Assembly (NCBI GenBank): GCA_025360015.1
Contig: JANYCZ010000067.1
Coordinates: forward strand, 1 to 64,000
Reading direction: 5' to 3'
DNA: 64,000 nucleotides
Source of the DNA: Verrucomicrobiota bacterium
Lineage (GTDB): Bacteria > Verrucomicrobiota > Verrucomicrobiia > Verrucomicrobiales > Verrucomicrobiaceae
This document shows positions 18,565 to 26,996 of the stretch, one piece after another (position 1 is the stretch's first letter; each line of letters begins with the position of its first letter). A program made the translations under genes and the position numbers. The notes beneath the pieces are model-generated. The model was given only the letters and a program-made list of their open reading frames with translations. It made no database searches and was not told the DNA's origin.

Positions 18565-18618
18565 CGAAACGAAATGCCGAACACGGCGGCCGTCGTCCGC
18601 ATCGAAGATTACCACTGA
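18565..18618 (+). pseudogene. Possible C-terminal remnant of a HigB toxin
   Basis: The frame ending at 18618 reads ...NTAAVVRIEDYH then stop, 26 bases before the HigA-like antitoxin. RelE/HigB toxins of this family end in a V-x-I-x-DYH tail and lie directly upstream of higA. The frame is closed by a stop at 18562-18564 and no other HigB motif could be found between 18370 and 18560 in any frame. It therefore looks like a decayed toxin with only the tail left. Short match, moderate confidence. Confidence 0.45.
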
Positions 18619-18644
18619 TCGACATTTTCTAACCCGATTCCACC

Positions 18645-18992
18645 ATGAAGACTCAATCCAAACCAAAGCCAAAAGCTGCCGCTCCCGAGCGGCTGCCTAA
18701 CCCACACCCTGGACGTATCCTGCGGAAACATTTCCTTGAGCCGCTGGGCCTGACACAGGTCCAGCTCTCCGGCGCGACTGGCATCCCAACCAGTCGCATT
18801 ACGGAGCTGCTCAAAGCGCGTCGTGGTATCACCGCAGATACGGCCATCAGGCTTGCCAATGTCCTCGGGCCGCATGCCCAATTCTGGATCGGCCTGCAGA
18901 ATCAATATGACTTGGAAGAAGCCATGCTCGCCAAGGGCAGGGAATACGCTTCTTTGAAGCGCTACGAGATGCCCGCCCCAGTCGCTGCCTGA
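18645..18992 (+). CDS. higA: HigA-family addiction-module antitoxin (orphan)
   Basis: A 115-residue XRE-type DNA-binding protein. After a lysine/proline-rich tail it begins the HigA pattern NPHPGRILRKHFLEPLGLTQ. The helix-turn-helix covers VQLSGATGIPTSRITELLKARRGIT (about residues 39-63), and the family ending LGPHAQFWIGLQNQYDLEEA is present. HigA neutralises the mRNA-cleaving toxin HigB and represses the operon. No intact toxin gene is next to it, only a possible tail fragment upstream, so it may be a leftover antitoxin or act in trans. Confidence 0.85.
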   Translation: MKTQSKPKPKAAAPERLPNPHPGRILRKHFLEPLGLTQVQLSGATGIPTSRITELLKARRGITADTAIRLANVLGPHAQFWIGLQNQYDLEEAMLAKGREYASLKRYEMPAPVAA

Positions 18993-19025
18993 CCCGCGCT
19001 CATGGGCTCTTAACGCCCCCCACTC

Positions 19026-19289
19026 TCACCTTCCCGTCAGCATGTGCACCTTGTGACTGATCATGAGGGCGATGGAAATGAAGATGACCGCAGTGATCAC
19101 CATCCAGTCGTCGTGATTAAACTGCTCAATCTGCCTGAGCTGCTTGAAGCAGAGCAGGAGGGCCACAAGAAAGTACGCGTTCATGGCAGGAATGAGGGGC
19201 AGGTTCCATACCAATCGCCCCTTCACCTCGGTTTGCGTGTACTTTTTTGGAGGATTTTTTAATCGGCCCCTCCACGGCCATCTTGGCAC
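19026..19289 (-). CDS. Small two-helix membrane protein
   Basis: An 87-residue protein starting at GTG 19289. It has a basic N-terminus, a helix AMNAYFLVALLLCFKQL (about residues 35-51) and a second helix MVITAVIFISIALMISH (about 63-79). It sits 8 bases downstream of the CP76-like regulator gene and is probably co-transcribed with it. Size, topology and partner recall phage holins or small membrane effectors, but no family was recognised. The start could lie further in. Confidence 0.5.
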   Translation of the reverse strand: MPRWPWRGRLKNPPKKYTQTEVKGRLVWNLPLIPAMNAYFLVALLLCFKQLRQIEQFNHDDWMVITAVIFISIALMISHKVHMLTGR

Positions 19290-19297
19290 AGTGGGCC

Positions 19298-19783
19298 TTA
19301 CTTGGCGATGCGATGCGTTTTGATCTCATCCGCCAGGTGGGCGAAATCACCCTTCTCACAGAGGCGCACAAAGCCTTCCGTGAAGCGTTTCAACTCATCC
19401 CACACGCCCCGGATGTGCTCCGCCTCCTTCTCGTTGATGCGGTTGTCAGAGGCCGCCTGGCTGATGGCGGTGAGCAGATCCGCAAACTGCTGCACGATTT
19501 CCTGCGTGGCAGGCATGAGCTCCATCCCGCGCGGTCCGCCGCCCGTGGGGTTTTGCACGAAGATCCCGTTCGCCTTGTGGCAGAGCCACTGAATGAGCTG
19601 CGCGTCCTTCGTGATATCAAACAACTGGCGCACGCGGTCCAGCGGATTGGAGGTGCCGCTGCCCTGCTGCTCATCCGGCTGGGACCACTTGTAGGCGAGC
19701 GACAGGGACACCCCCATCTGCGCCGCCACCTCTTTGAAGCTGGTTTGCTCGACGGCCTTGCTGATCACTTCATGGGAGTCCAT
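19298..19783 (-). CDS. Phage_CP76/CII-like HTH regulator
   Basis: A 161-residue protein of the Phage_CP76 type found widely outside prophages in the PVC group and proteobacteria. The N-terminal HTH reads FKEVAAQMGVSLSLAYKW (about residues 16-33), followed by the characteristic SNPLDRVRQLFDITKD and QWLCHKANGIFVQNP. The C-terminal helical part ends FTEGFVRLCEKGDFAHL. It is probably a DNA-binding regulator. The only neighbour in the transcription unit is the small membrane protein downstream; no other phage genes are around. Confidence 0.78.
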   Translation of the reverse strand: MDSHEVISKAVEQTSFKEVAAQMGVSLSLAYKWSQPDEQQGSGTSNPLDRVRQLFDITKDAQLIQWLCHKANGIFVQNPTGGGPRGMELMPATQEIVQQFADLLTAISQAASDNRINEKEAEHIRGVWDELKRFTEGFVRLCEKGDFAHLADEIKTHRIAK

Positions 19784-19906
19784 GCCTGATTTGTTTCAGA
19801 AAGAGAGCCGTTTGGCAAGCGGCATCCTTGCCCTTCTGCGCTGGTCAAAAACCGCACTCTTTGCACTTGTGGAAGAAAATTCCGCACGCCTAATCTGTCG
19901 CTCTCC

Positions 19907-20686
19907 ATGAAAATCTATTCCCTCCTCCTCATGGCGGTCGCCTCGTTGCTGACCTCCTGCATTGAAATCAAATCCATCGTGACCGTCAATAAAGACGGCA
20001 CCGCCACCATCGAGGAAAGCGTGCTCATGGGCGCCCAGCTCGCGGCGATGATGCAAGGCGGCCAAGGTGCGCAGCTCAAGGGCCTCGTCATGGACAAAGC
20101 CAAGGCCGAGGAGCGTGCCAAAAAGCTCGGTGAGGGCGTCACCGTCAAATCCCACGAGGAAATCAAGACCCCCGATGGCAAAACCGGCGTGAAGGTCGTT
20201 TTCGCCGTCGCTGATCTCTCAAAGCTGAAGTACGTGCCGTTTGAGCCGGAGCAGGAAGGCAAGCCCGCCTCCACGAAAGAACCGATGACCTTCGCACTCA
20301 GCGGCTCCGCCCTCACCATCACCAATCCTGAAGCGGACAAAAAGCAGGGCGACGGTGGGGAGAAGCCCAAGAAGAGCGCGGATGACATCGCCATGATGAA
20401 ATCCCAGATGGCGATGATGAAGCCCATGTTTGCCGGCATGCGCCTGTCGATCGAAGTGAAAGGTGCCAACGGCATCGCCAGCTCCGACGCCACCAATCTG
20501 AACGACGGCATCATCACCTACGTGGACGTCCAGTTCGACAAGCTCATGGACAATGCAGACGTCTTCGCCGGCTTCATGGAATCCGCCGACGGCGGCATGA
20601 GCATGGCAGACGCAGCAACAAAGTTCAGCAAAGTCGAAGGCCTCAAGATCGAAGGCAAGAAAGTGGTCAAGGCAGAGCTGAAGTAA
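19907..20686 (+). CDS. Hypothetical lipoprotein
   Basis: A 259-residue lipoprotein with lipobox LLTSC (cysteine 18). The mature part starts IEIKSIVTVNKDGTATIEES, a beta-rich pattern seen in many lipoproteins of unknown function that begin by describing a repeat 'V-x-x-D-G-T'. A methionine-rich segment (MMKSQMAMMKPMF, about 165-177) stands out. It has its own terminator and no operon partners. Function not recognised. Confidence 0.8.
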   Translation: MKIYSLLLMAVASLLTSCIEIKSIVTVNKDGTATIEESVLMGAQLAAMMQGGQGAQLKGLVMDKAKAEERAKKLGEGVTVKSHEEIKTPDGKTGVKVVFAVADLSKLKYVPFEPEQEGKPASTKEPMTFALSGSALTITNPEADKKQGDGGEKPKKSADDIAMMKSQMAMMKPMFAGMRLSIEVKGANGIASSDATNLNDGIITYVDVQFDKLMDNADVFAGFMESADGGMSMADAATKFSKVEGLKIEGKKVVKAELK

Positions 20687-20720
20687 GCCGCCGCACAAAT
20701 CGACAACTTTCAAACCAGCG

Positions 20721-20748
20721 AAGCCGGGGCCTCACTCCCCGGCTTTTT
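20721..20748 (+). terminator. Rho-independent terminator of the lipoprotein gene
   Basis: AAGCCGGGG (20721-20729) pairs with CCCCGGCTT (20737-20745), followed by TTTT. Confidence 0.9.
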
Positions 20749-20819
20749 CGCGGCTGCATGTCGAGATCGGCATGAGTTTTCGTTTGCCGCACCGCTCTGA
20801 CGCCGGAGATTCGTCGTCC

Positions 20820-21473
20820 ATGTCCCAGATTCTAGATTTCGCCCTGCACATTGACAAACACCTGGAAACCTTTGCGCACGATCATGGCGCGCTGATTTAC
20901 GGACTGCTGTTTGCCATCGTCTTCTGCGAGACCGGCCTGGTGGTCATGCCCTTTCTGCCGGGCGATTCCCTGCTGTTTGCCGTGGGCGCCCTCTCCGCCC
21001 AGGGCCTCATCCGCATCGAGATCATCATTCCGCTGCTCATGTGCGCCGCCATCATCGGTGACAATTTGAACTACTGGATTGGCCGCAAGGCCGGCGGCTG
21101 GATCGTCAACCAGCGCTGGTTCAAGCGCGACTACCTCGCCAAGACCGAAGCCTTCTTCGTCAAGCACGGCGGCAAGGCCATCATCCTCGCGCGCTTCGTG
21201 CCCATCGTTCGCACCTTTGCCCCCTTCACCGCCGGCTTTGGCCGCATGGACTACCGCCGCTTCCTCGTTTACAGCCTCGGCGGCGGCCTCGTCTGGGTGC
21301 TCAGCTTCAGCATCGCCGGTTACTTCCTCGGCAGCATCCCGATCATCAAAAACAACCTCAAGCTGGTCTTCGTTCTCATCATCGTCGTCTCCATGCTCCC
21401 CATCGTCTTTGAGGTCCTCAAGCACCGCGCCGAAGCCAAACGGGCGCAGGCGAAGAAGGATGGTGAAGCTTAG
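20820..21473 (+). CDS. DedA/SNARE-associated family membrane protein
   Basis: A DedA-family integral membrane protein of about 217 residues. The family motifs are present: FCETGLVVMPFLPGDSLLF (E and D of the first half), GDNLNYWIGRKAG, and FARFVPIVRTFAPFTAG in the second half. DedA proteins help flip or recycle undecaprenyl phosphate and phospholipids and support membrane homeostasis. ATG 20820 is preferred over 20772 because the first 16 residues of the longer frame are hydrophilic and unrelated. Confidence 0.92.
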   Translation: MSQILDFALHIDKHLETFAHDHGALIYGLLFAIVFCETGLVVMPFLPGDSLLFAVGALSAQGLIRIEIIIPLLMCAAIIGDNLNYWIGRKAGGWIVNQRWFKRDYLAKTEAFFVKHGGKAIILARFVPIVRTFAPFTAGFGRMDYRRFLVYSLGGGLVWVLSFSIAGYFLGSIPIIKNNLKLVFVLIIVVSMLPIVFEVLKHRAEAKRAQAKKDGEA

Positions 21474-21540
21474 CACCCAATCTTCCTCTGCCTCCCGGAA
21501 AGTCCCCGCTCTTGAAGGCCAACGGCCTTCCGTCATGAAG

Positions 21541-21577
21541 CCCAGGGGTGCCGAGCCTTGGCGAGTGCTCCCCTGGG
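21541..21577. repeat. Palindromic intergenic element
   Basis: CCCAGGGG (21541-21548) pairs with CCCCTGGG (21570-21577) around an inner GCCGAGCCTTGGC. It lies in a gene-free stretch (21474-21658) between convergent genes, together with the smaller pairs AAGGCC-AAC-GGCCTT (21515-21529) and GAACCCTGAAAGCGGTTC (21609-21626). The style resembles dispersed palindromic elements common between genes in PVC bacteria. Confidence 0.5.
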
Positions 21578-21658
21578 TTCGCCCAGCGTCACCTCTCTTC
21601 TCAAGGTCGAACCCTGAAAGCGGTTCCGTCCATCACCGCCGCGCGTGAGAGCTCCGCA

Positions 21659-22153
21659 CTACGGCCCCTGCACCCGCGCCCCCGTGCTCGGATTGATATA
21701 ATAGCTAGCAGCCCCGCCCACACTGGGCACATACACCGGCTGCGTGGGCATCCTGCCATTGTAGCGGGAGTTGTTGTTGTAAGGCACCGCCATGCCGGGG
21801 TAGATCGGCATGTTCCCAATCGTCTGGTAGCTCTGCACACCACCAAAGGACTGGATGACACCCGTCGAGCTGCTGCCGCCAAACGGCCCCGACACGTTCT
21901 GCTGATACATGAACCCGCCCCCCTGCGGCATCATCGTCGGCCCCGAGCCCGGCGCATAGCCGCCACGCGGCACAGGCGCCCCGCTGCTGCCTGCCATGCT
22001 GGCGATGCTCTTGCCAGGGGTGCTGTCAGCGCCAGCGACCGGTCGGTTGTTGGATGACGGGTAGTAATAACTCGAACCGTCCCCTCTCGGTACGCTCTCA
22101 CAAGCGCCCAGCAAAAGTGCGGGCAGTACAAGCACGCAAAGTCTTGTTTTCAT
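21659..22153 (-). CDS. Gly/Ser/Tyr-rich hypothetical lipoprotein
   Basis: A 164-residue lipoprotein with lipobox LLGAC (cysteine 18). The mature chain is low-complexity, rich in glycine, serine, proline, tyrosine and asparagine, and likely unstructured. It is divergent from upp. No family recognised. Confidence 0.7.
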   Translation of the reverse strand: MKTRLCVLVLPALLLGACESVPRGDGSSYYYPSSNNRPVAGADSTPGKSIASMAGSSGAPVPRGGYAPGSGPTMMPQGGGFMYQQNVSGPFGGSSSTGVIQSFGGVQSYQTIGNMPIYPGMAVPYNNNSRYNGRMPTQPVYVPSVGGAASYYINPSTGARVQGP

Positions 22154-22221
22154 GCCTCCAAGGTATCATGAACGTCAAGCCGGTGGTGGAAAACTTTGCC
22201 ACCTCCGGCAAATGCGGCACT

Positions 22222-22854
22222 ATGCGCCGCATGCAGCCCGTCGTCATTGTCCAGCACCCCTTGGCGCAGTGCCATCTCGCCGCCATCCGTGCTGTCGGCA
22301 CGCCATCCCATGACTTTCGGCGCCATCTAAACCATCTCGCGCGCATGCTGTTTCTCGAAGCGACCAGTGACCTCCCAGTACGGGAGATCAGCGTGCAGAC
22401 GCCGCTTAAACAAACCCATGGCTCCCAGCTCGCACGCCCTCTCGTTTGCGTGCCCATCCTGCGCGCCGGACTGGGCCTGCTGGATGGCATTCTGCCGCTC
22501 GTGCCAGACGCCGTTGTCGCCCATGTGGGCATCAGACGAAACGAGGAAACTGCCCTCCCGCACGCCTACTATGCCAATCTGCCCGCCAATCTCTCTGCCG
22601 CAGACGTGTTCATCCTCGATCCCATGCTCGCCACCGGCGGCAGCGCCTGCGAGGCCGCACGCCAGCTCAAGGAAGCCGGAGCCCTGCGCATCACCATGAT
22701 CTGCGTGGTGAGCTGCCCGGAAGGCCTCGCTGCAATGAAGCTCGCTCATCCGGATGTGGCCATTGTCACCGCGGCCATCGACGCCGGCCTCAATGACAAA
22801 TGCTACATCGTCCCCGGCCTCGGCGATGCCGGAGACCGCTACTTCGGCACCTGA
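22222..22854 (+). CDS. upp: Uracil phosphoribosyltransferase
   Basis: Makes UMP from uracil and PRPP in pyrimidine salvage. The 210-residue form matches the usual length (about 208). Family features: the start VVIVQHPLAQCHLAAIR, the ILRAGLGLLDGILPLVPDA block, and the PRPP loop FILDPMLATGGSACEA. The C-terminal uracil site GLGDAGDRYFGT ends the protein. Starts at ATG 22222 or 22231 fit the family; the ATGs at 22054 and 22168 add unrelated residues and overlap or crowd the divergent lipoprotein gene. Followed 55 bases later by the phosphoesterase gene. Confidence 0.94.
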   Translation: MRRMQPVVIVQHPLAQCHLAAIRAVGTPSHDFRRHLNHLARMLFLEATSDLPVREISVQTPLKQTHGSQLARPLVCVPILRAGLGLLDGILPLVPDAVVAHVGIRRNEETALPHAYYANLPANLSAADVFILDPMLATGGSACEAARQLKEAGALRITMICVVSCPEGLAAMKLAHPDVAIVTAAIDAGLNDKCYIVPGLGDAGDRYFGT

Positions 22855-22909
22855 ACTTTGCCTCCCTCCGTCCGCACGATCCGGCCTTTGAACAACGTTT
22901 GATTCTCTC

Positions 22910-23839
22910 ATGCCCATCACCCTGCCCCCTCTCACTCGCCGCGGCTTTTTGCAGCACGGCACCGCCGCTGCCTTGGGCACACTTGCCACGCAGCAGCTTC
23001 CCGCCCTGGAGATTCCTGAGCAGACCTGGGTGCTCTTTTCCGACCCCCACATCGCTGCGGACGAGGCGCTCGTCGCACGCGGTGCCTGCATGGCGGAAAA
23101 CCTCCGCCGCTGCGCCAATCAGGTGCTCAAAATCGGCCAGAAACCCTTCGGCCTCATCGTCAACGGCGACTGCGCCTACCTTGAGGGCAGGGCGGAAGAC
23201 TACGTCACCTTCACCCACTGCATTCAGGCCCTGCGCGAGCAATCCATCCAGATCCACTGCACCCTCGGCAACCACGACCACCGCAACAATTTCCTCAATG
23301 TCATCATCGGCCCGCCGCCGCCCAATGCCGAGCGCCCCATGAACGTGCCGGACCGTCACGTCGCCACCGTCACCAGCGCCCAGGTGAACTGGGTCCTGCT
23401 CGACTCCCTCGACCTCGTCAACAAAACCCCCGGCCGCCTCGGTGAGCAGCAGCTCATGTGGATCGAGCGCGAGCTGCGCAATGCGCCCAACAAGCCCACC
23501 TTCATCGTCGCCCATCACAACCCCATGCAGCCCAGCATGGATGAAAAAGGCAAAGGTACCTGCCTGCAGGACAGCGATGCCCTCTTCGATCTCCTCGCCT
23601 CCTATCCCAAAGTGCAGGGCTACATCTACGGCCACACGCACACCTGGCTGAAGTCCAAGCACGAGAAGACCGGCCTCCCGCTCATCAATCTCCCTCCCGT
23701 CGCTTACGTCTTCGATCCCAAGCGCCCCAACGGCTGGGTCATCGCCCGCATCAATTCAGACCGCGCCGAGTTCGAACTCCGCGCCCTCAATCCCGCGCAC
23801 GAGCAGCACGGGCAGAAGCATGTGATCAAGTTCGTGTAG
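22910..23839 (+). CDS. Tat-exported metallophosphoesterase
   Basis: A 309-residue calcineurin-like phosphoesterase with a Tat signal (TRRGFLQHGTAAALGTLA). The metal-site motifs appear in order: SDPHI (D-x-H), VNGDCAY (GD), TLGNHDHR (GNHD), VAHHNP and YGHTHTW (GHxH). It acts in the periplasm as a phosphodiesterase or phosphatase of unknown substrate. It follows upp closely on the same strand and may be co-transcribed. It ends 7 bases from the convergent DUF3276 gene. Confidence 0.9.
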   Translation: MPITLPPLTRRGFLQHGTAAALGTLATQQLPALEIPEQTWVLFSDPHIAADEALVARGACMAENLRRCANQVLKIGQKPFGLIVNGDCAYLEGRAEDYVTFTHCIQALREQSIQIHCTLGNHDHRNNFLNVIIGPPPPNAERPMNVPDRHVATVTSAQVNWVLLDSLDLVNKTPGRLGEQQLMWIERELRNAPNKPTFIVAHHNPMQPSMDEKGKGTCLQDSDALFDLLASYPKVQGYIYGHTHTWLKSKHEKTGLPLINLPPVAYVFDPKRPNGWVIARINSDRAEFELRALNPAHEQHGQKHVIKFV

Positions 23840-23846
23840 CGAGCTG

Positions 23847-24089
23847 TCATTCATCCGGACTCGCAGCATCCAGCGTCCGCATCATCGCGTCCAGAAACTC
23901 CTGCGCAGCATCGATCGGCAGAATGATCGTATCCCTGCGGCCACGCACATCCTCAGTGATCTTGATGAACTTGCCCCGATCATTCTCCTTCAAATCGAGA
24001 AAGAAAATCTTCCGATCCGTCACAATCTTTTCGGAATGCAGCGGCGGATTGGGCGGGCGCCGTTCGTCTTCAAATTCTGTGTTCCTCAT
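23847..24089 (-). CDS. PurA-like single-stranded nucleic-acid-binding protein (DUF3276)
   Basis: An 80-residue protein of the PUR-alpha-like DUF3276 family. After an acidic/proline-rich tail comes a single beta-beta-beta-alpha unit: KIFFLDLKENDRGKFIKITEDVR-type strands followed by IILPIDAAQEFLDAMM. Such proteins bind ssDNA or RNA as dimers. ATG 24089 has a good GGAGG site 8 bases upstream, better than the GTG at 24104. Confidence 0.85.
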   Translation of the reverse strand: MRNTEFEDERRPPNPPLHSEKIVTDRKIFFLDLKENDRGKFIKITEDVRGRRDTIILPIDAAQEFLDAMMRTLDAASPDE

Positions 24090-24225
24090 GCCGGTAACCT
24101 CCACTGACTGACGATTCGCTGTATTTTGTTCTGGGTGAATACGATGCCGATTCTAGGAGCAGCGTCGGTCTTGTCAATGCTTCTCACATTCACATTGGCA
24201 GCAGAGTCCCCGCACAAAAAGGGTC

Positions 24226-25956
24226 TCAGCCCCGCTGCGTCAGCACCTTTTTGGCAGCCCGCAGAGCACTCAAAGTCCAGATCACAGGATAAAGCTGCTC
24301 ATGATACCACAGCCGCGCAAAGTAGAGCCCAATAGGCGCAGGCGGAAAATGCGTCCCCTCGCGAGTGGCCGTGAGCAGCCACTCGACACCGGAGAACACC
24401 TTCTCACTCTCCACACCACCAAGAGCCTGCAAAGCGACCGCCGTCTCCTCGATGCTGGCAGGCGCATCGCGATCACCCCCGAAAGAACCATCGAGTTTTT
24501 GGGCTCCGCAAAGGTATTCACGCCCCGTTTGGATCAACGCATTAAACACCACGGCCAGCTGCTCGCTGCCGCTGAGATGATTGACCACCTGCGCCGTGCC
24601 ATAGACCGGATTGTTTTCATCCTGCGTATGCTCATTGCCAAACCACAGCGGAATCCATGAGCCGTCCTGCAGTTGCACCCGCTTCAGGTAGCCCAGTGCC
24701 TGTTGCGTGGCTTTGGCGATCCGGCTTTGCAGCGCTGGCGACAACTCATCATGCCACACCCACCAAGCGCACAAAGCATGGGCCGTGATCTCCGGCGTGC
24801 TGCGGTCAAACGGCAGCGTGCCCCAGCCACGGCAAAACGTGGGGATGCCCCCGTCGCGGTTCTGCAAATCCAGCAACCAAGTGATGCCCTGCTGAATGGC
24901 CGCATCGCCGCCATGTCCCATCTTTTTGAGCGCAATAAGCGCGCTCGAAGTGTCGTCCGCATCCGGCACCCCTCCAGGCAGATCCGTCCACGCCCAGCCT
25001 CCCGGCGGCGCGTTGGTAAAAGGGTGAATCTCCCTGTACTGCTGCGCCAGCAGCCACTGTTTGGGTGGCGCGCTAACGTAAAAACTCCGCAGCGACAAAG
25101 TCGTCCCCCACGTCGCCAAATTGGTATCAATCGGCCAGCTCCCATCCTCACGCTTGGACCGCACCAGAAAATCCACCGCTAGCGGCAGACACGGATGATC
25201 AAGCTGCCCGCCCCCCGCCAGCGCCATGGTCACAAAACTCGTCAGGGGCGTGGCCTCCAGATACCCGCCGCTGCTCGGCTGCAGTACCTGGAGCATCGGC
25301 CGAATGCGCGGCCACGTCAGCGCACGCAGCCAGCGCAGCGGATTCCACCACGCTGGCGGAGCATTTTTAAATCGTGTGTACCCGATGGCGATCAGCGCCG
25401 GCAAAGCATAGCTGACCACCGGCAGGCCCACCGCGCCAAACCACGTGCGCGGTAGCGCAGCGAGTTCAAACGGCAGCGCGATGACATGCCTCCACGGCTT
25501 GTCCCCCAAAGTCCCGCACAAGGCGCAGAGCATGAGGATGGGCACGGAGAAAGTCTTGTCCTTGCCATAACGCGACACCACCGCCCTGGCGATGGCCGCA
25601 GGCTCCAGCGAACCCACCTGCCCCATGATCCACGCATCAGCCGATTGGACGGTGGGCGAAGGCCGCTGCGCTACGAGATGCAGCGCACTCCAGCACAGCA
25701 GCGTCGTCGAAAGATTGCTCTTGCTCAGCGTCGTGTCGCCCCAGCCACCGTCAACATTCTGATGCTCACACAGCCAACGCGCACCCGCCGTAATGGGCAG
25801 CGCATGCCTCTCCCGATCCACCAGCGCCAGCGCGACCACAGCCGTCGCGGTCGAGAGCGCACTGCTGGAAAGCCGCCCTTCCCAGTGCCCGCTCGCATTC
25901 CGCAGGGCATCCAGATGCGCCTGCGTATTGGCGATGGCGCGGTCCAGGGCGTCCAT
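24226..25956 (-). CDS. Squalene-hopene cyclase family protein
   Basis: A terpene cyclase of 576-577 residues, shorter than typical squalene-hopene cyclases (630-670). It carries the catalytic DxDDT-type motif as DADDT (about residue 334) and several QW motifs, for example QNVDGGWGDT, QNRDGGIPTF, VQLQDGSWIPLW and QKLDGSFGGD. The reaction would be polycyclisation of squalene or a related polyprenyl chain to a hopanoid at the membrane. No hpn genes adjoin it, so product identity is open. It lies upstream of nothing obvious and 14 bases after the unknown 25971-26474 gene, with which it may form an operon. Confidence 0.87.
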   Translation of the reverse strand: MDALDRAIANTQAHLDALRNASGHWEGRLSSSALSTATAVVALALVDRERHALPITAGARWLCEHQNVDGGWGDTTLSKSNLSTTLLCWSALHLVAQRPSPTVQSADAWIMGQVGSLEPAAIARAVVSRYGKDKTFSVPILMLCALCGTLGDKPWRHVIALPFELAALPRTWFGAVGLPVVSYALPALIAIGYTRFKNAPPAWWNPLRWLRALTWPRIRPMLQVLQPSSGGYLEATPLTSFVTMALAGGGQLDHPCLPLAVDFLVRSKREDGSWPIDTNLATWGTTLSLRSFYVSAPPKQWLLAQQYREIHPFTNAPPGGWAWTDLPGGVPDADDTSSALIALKKMGHGGDAAIQQGITWLLDLQNRDGGIPTFCRGWGTLPFDRSTPEITAHALCAWWVWHDELSPALQSRIAKATQQALGYLKRVQLQDGSWIPLWFGNEHTQDENNPVYGTAQVVNHLSGSEQLAVVFNALIQTGREYLCGAQKLDGSFGGDRDAPASIEETAVALQALGGVESEKVFSGVEWLLTATREGTHFPPAPIGLYFARLWYHEQLYPVIWTLSALRAAKKVLTQRG

Positions 25957-25970
25957 CATGGCAGAAAATC

Positions 25971-26474
25971 TCAGGCTTCGAGCTTCAGCTCAGGGCGGGC
26001 CTCGATGGCCTTGGTGAGGGAGATCCAGCCACCTTCACGCTGCTGCTGAAACATGTAGAGATACAACGCAGCCTGCTTCGCAGGATACGCAGCGAGCAGC
26101 GCAGCCACGGCGGCCTCCGCCTTGTCATCAGCGATCAGTTCCGGCAGCTCGGTCACTTCACCTTTGCCATCATGCGCGATCTCAGCCGCATTCAGGAAGG
26201 TGATGAGCATCTGCGGCTGGCCTTTGAGCAGCCAAATCTGAAAGATCTGCGCCGTCACTTCCTCATTCGACTTCGTGTTGAGCTGCTCCAGCAGCCACTC
26301 GGCCTGCTTGGCGCGGGATTTCTCCAGGATGAAAGCAGGGCGGAGGCGCTTGGCCGGGGCCAGCGAGTCAATGACGGCCTTGTACGCAGCACGCTGATCG
26401 GTCTGCATGTAGGTCATGATCTGCGCGCGCAGCTCGGCACCGATGGCTTGAAGAAGTTGGTTGGGTCGCATCTG
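25971..26474 (-). CDS. Hypothetical protein upstream of the cyclase
   Basis: A helical, alanine/glutamine-rich soluble protein of about 167 residues, from ATG 26474 (MRPNQLLQAIGAELRAQIMT). No family or motif recognised. It is encoded directly ahead of the cyclase gene and shares its strand, so co-expression is likely. The open frame continues to 26540 but the extra residues overlap the DUF4870 gene end and look random. Confidence 0.65.
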   Translation of the reverse strand, partial: QMRPNQLLQAIGAELRAQIMTYMQTDQRAAYKAVIDSLAPAKRLRPAFILEKSRAKQAEWLLEQLNTKSNEEVTAQIFQIWLLKGQPQMLITFLNAAEIAHDGKGEVTELPELIADDKAEAAVAALLAAYPAKQAALYLYMFQQQREGGWISLTKAIEARPELKLEA

Positions 26475-26536
26475 GAGTTGGGGGAAAAGGGGAAGCTCTG
26501 CTACCACCACGGCACAGCAGTCGCAACCGTTTTGCC

Positions 26537-26899
26537 TCACAGCAGGCGAATCGTCAGCGGGAAGCGGTACACCTTTCCCTCTGAAGCATTCACGATGCCG
26601 ATGATGGTGAGCACGATGGTGGCAACCCCCACGGCAATCAGAAGCGGGATGCCAATGAGAATGAAGCAGAGCAGAAAGGACAGGAACCCATACAGCGCGA
26701 AGCTGAGCTGGAAGTTCAGCAGTTCTCTCCCCTGCCGGTCCAGGTAGCTGCTCTGGTCTTTTTTCACCACCCAGATGATGAGCGGTCCCAAAATGGGAAA
26801 CCCCACCAGACAGAGCACGTGCATGACGATGCCCAATGTTTTTTCATCCTGAGTGACCGCATACACAGGCAGCGAGGGAGGGAGCGTAGGAGTTTCCAT
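26537..26899 (-). CDS. DUF4870 (Tic20-like) membrane protein
   Basis: A 120-residue protein with the DUF4870 pattern: DEKTLGIVMHVLCLVGF..GPLIIWVVKKD, then RQGRELLNFQLSFALY, and two further helices. Three to four membrane helices in all. Function of the family is unknown. Confidence 0.88.
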   Translation of the reverse strand: METPTLPPSLPVYAVTQDEKTLGIVMHVLCLVGFPILGPLIIWVVKKDQSSYLDRQGRELLNFQLSFALYGFLSFLLCFILIGIPLLIAVGVATIVLTIIGIVNASEGKVYRFPLTIRLL

Positions 26900-26933
26900 G
26901 GCAATGCGAAACTACCCCAAACTGGCGCACGGC

Positions 26934-26969
26934 CAAATACAAACGCGGAGCCAGTTTCCCGGCTCCGCG
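26934..26969 (-). terminator. Terminator of the oxidoreductase gene
   Basis: CGCGGAGCC (26944-26952) pairs with GGCTCCGCG (26961-26969); on the minus strand the stem is followed by TTTGTATTT. It lies just beyond the stop at 26997. Confidence 0.85.
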
Positions 26970-26996
26970 TTGCAAGAATGAACTCAAGATCAGGGA

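Noticed and set aside
19026-19783. Prophage remnant
   Set aside because: The CP76-like regulator and small membrane protein recall phage genes, but no integrase, structural or lysis genes are near, and this regulator type is common outside phages.
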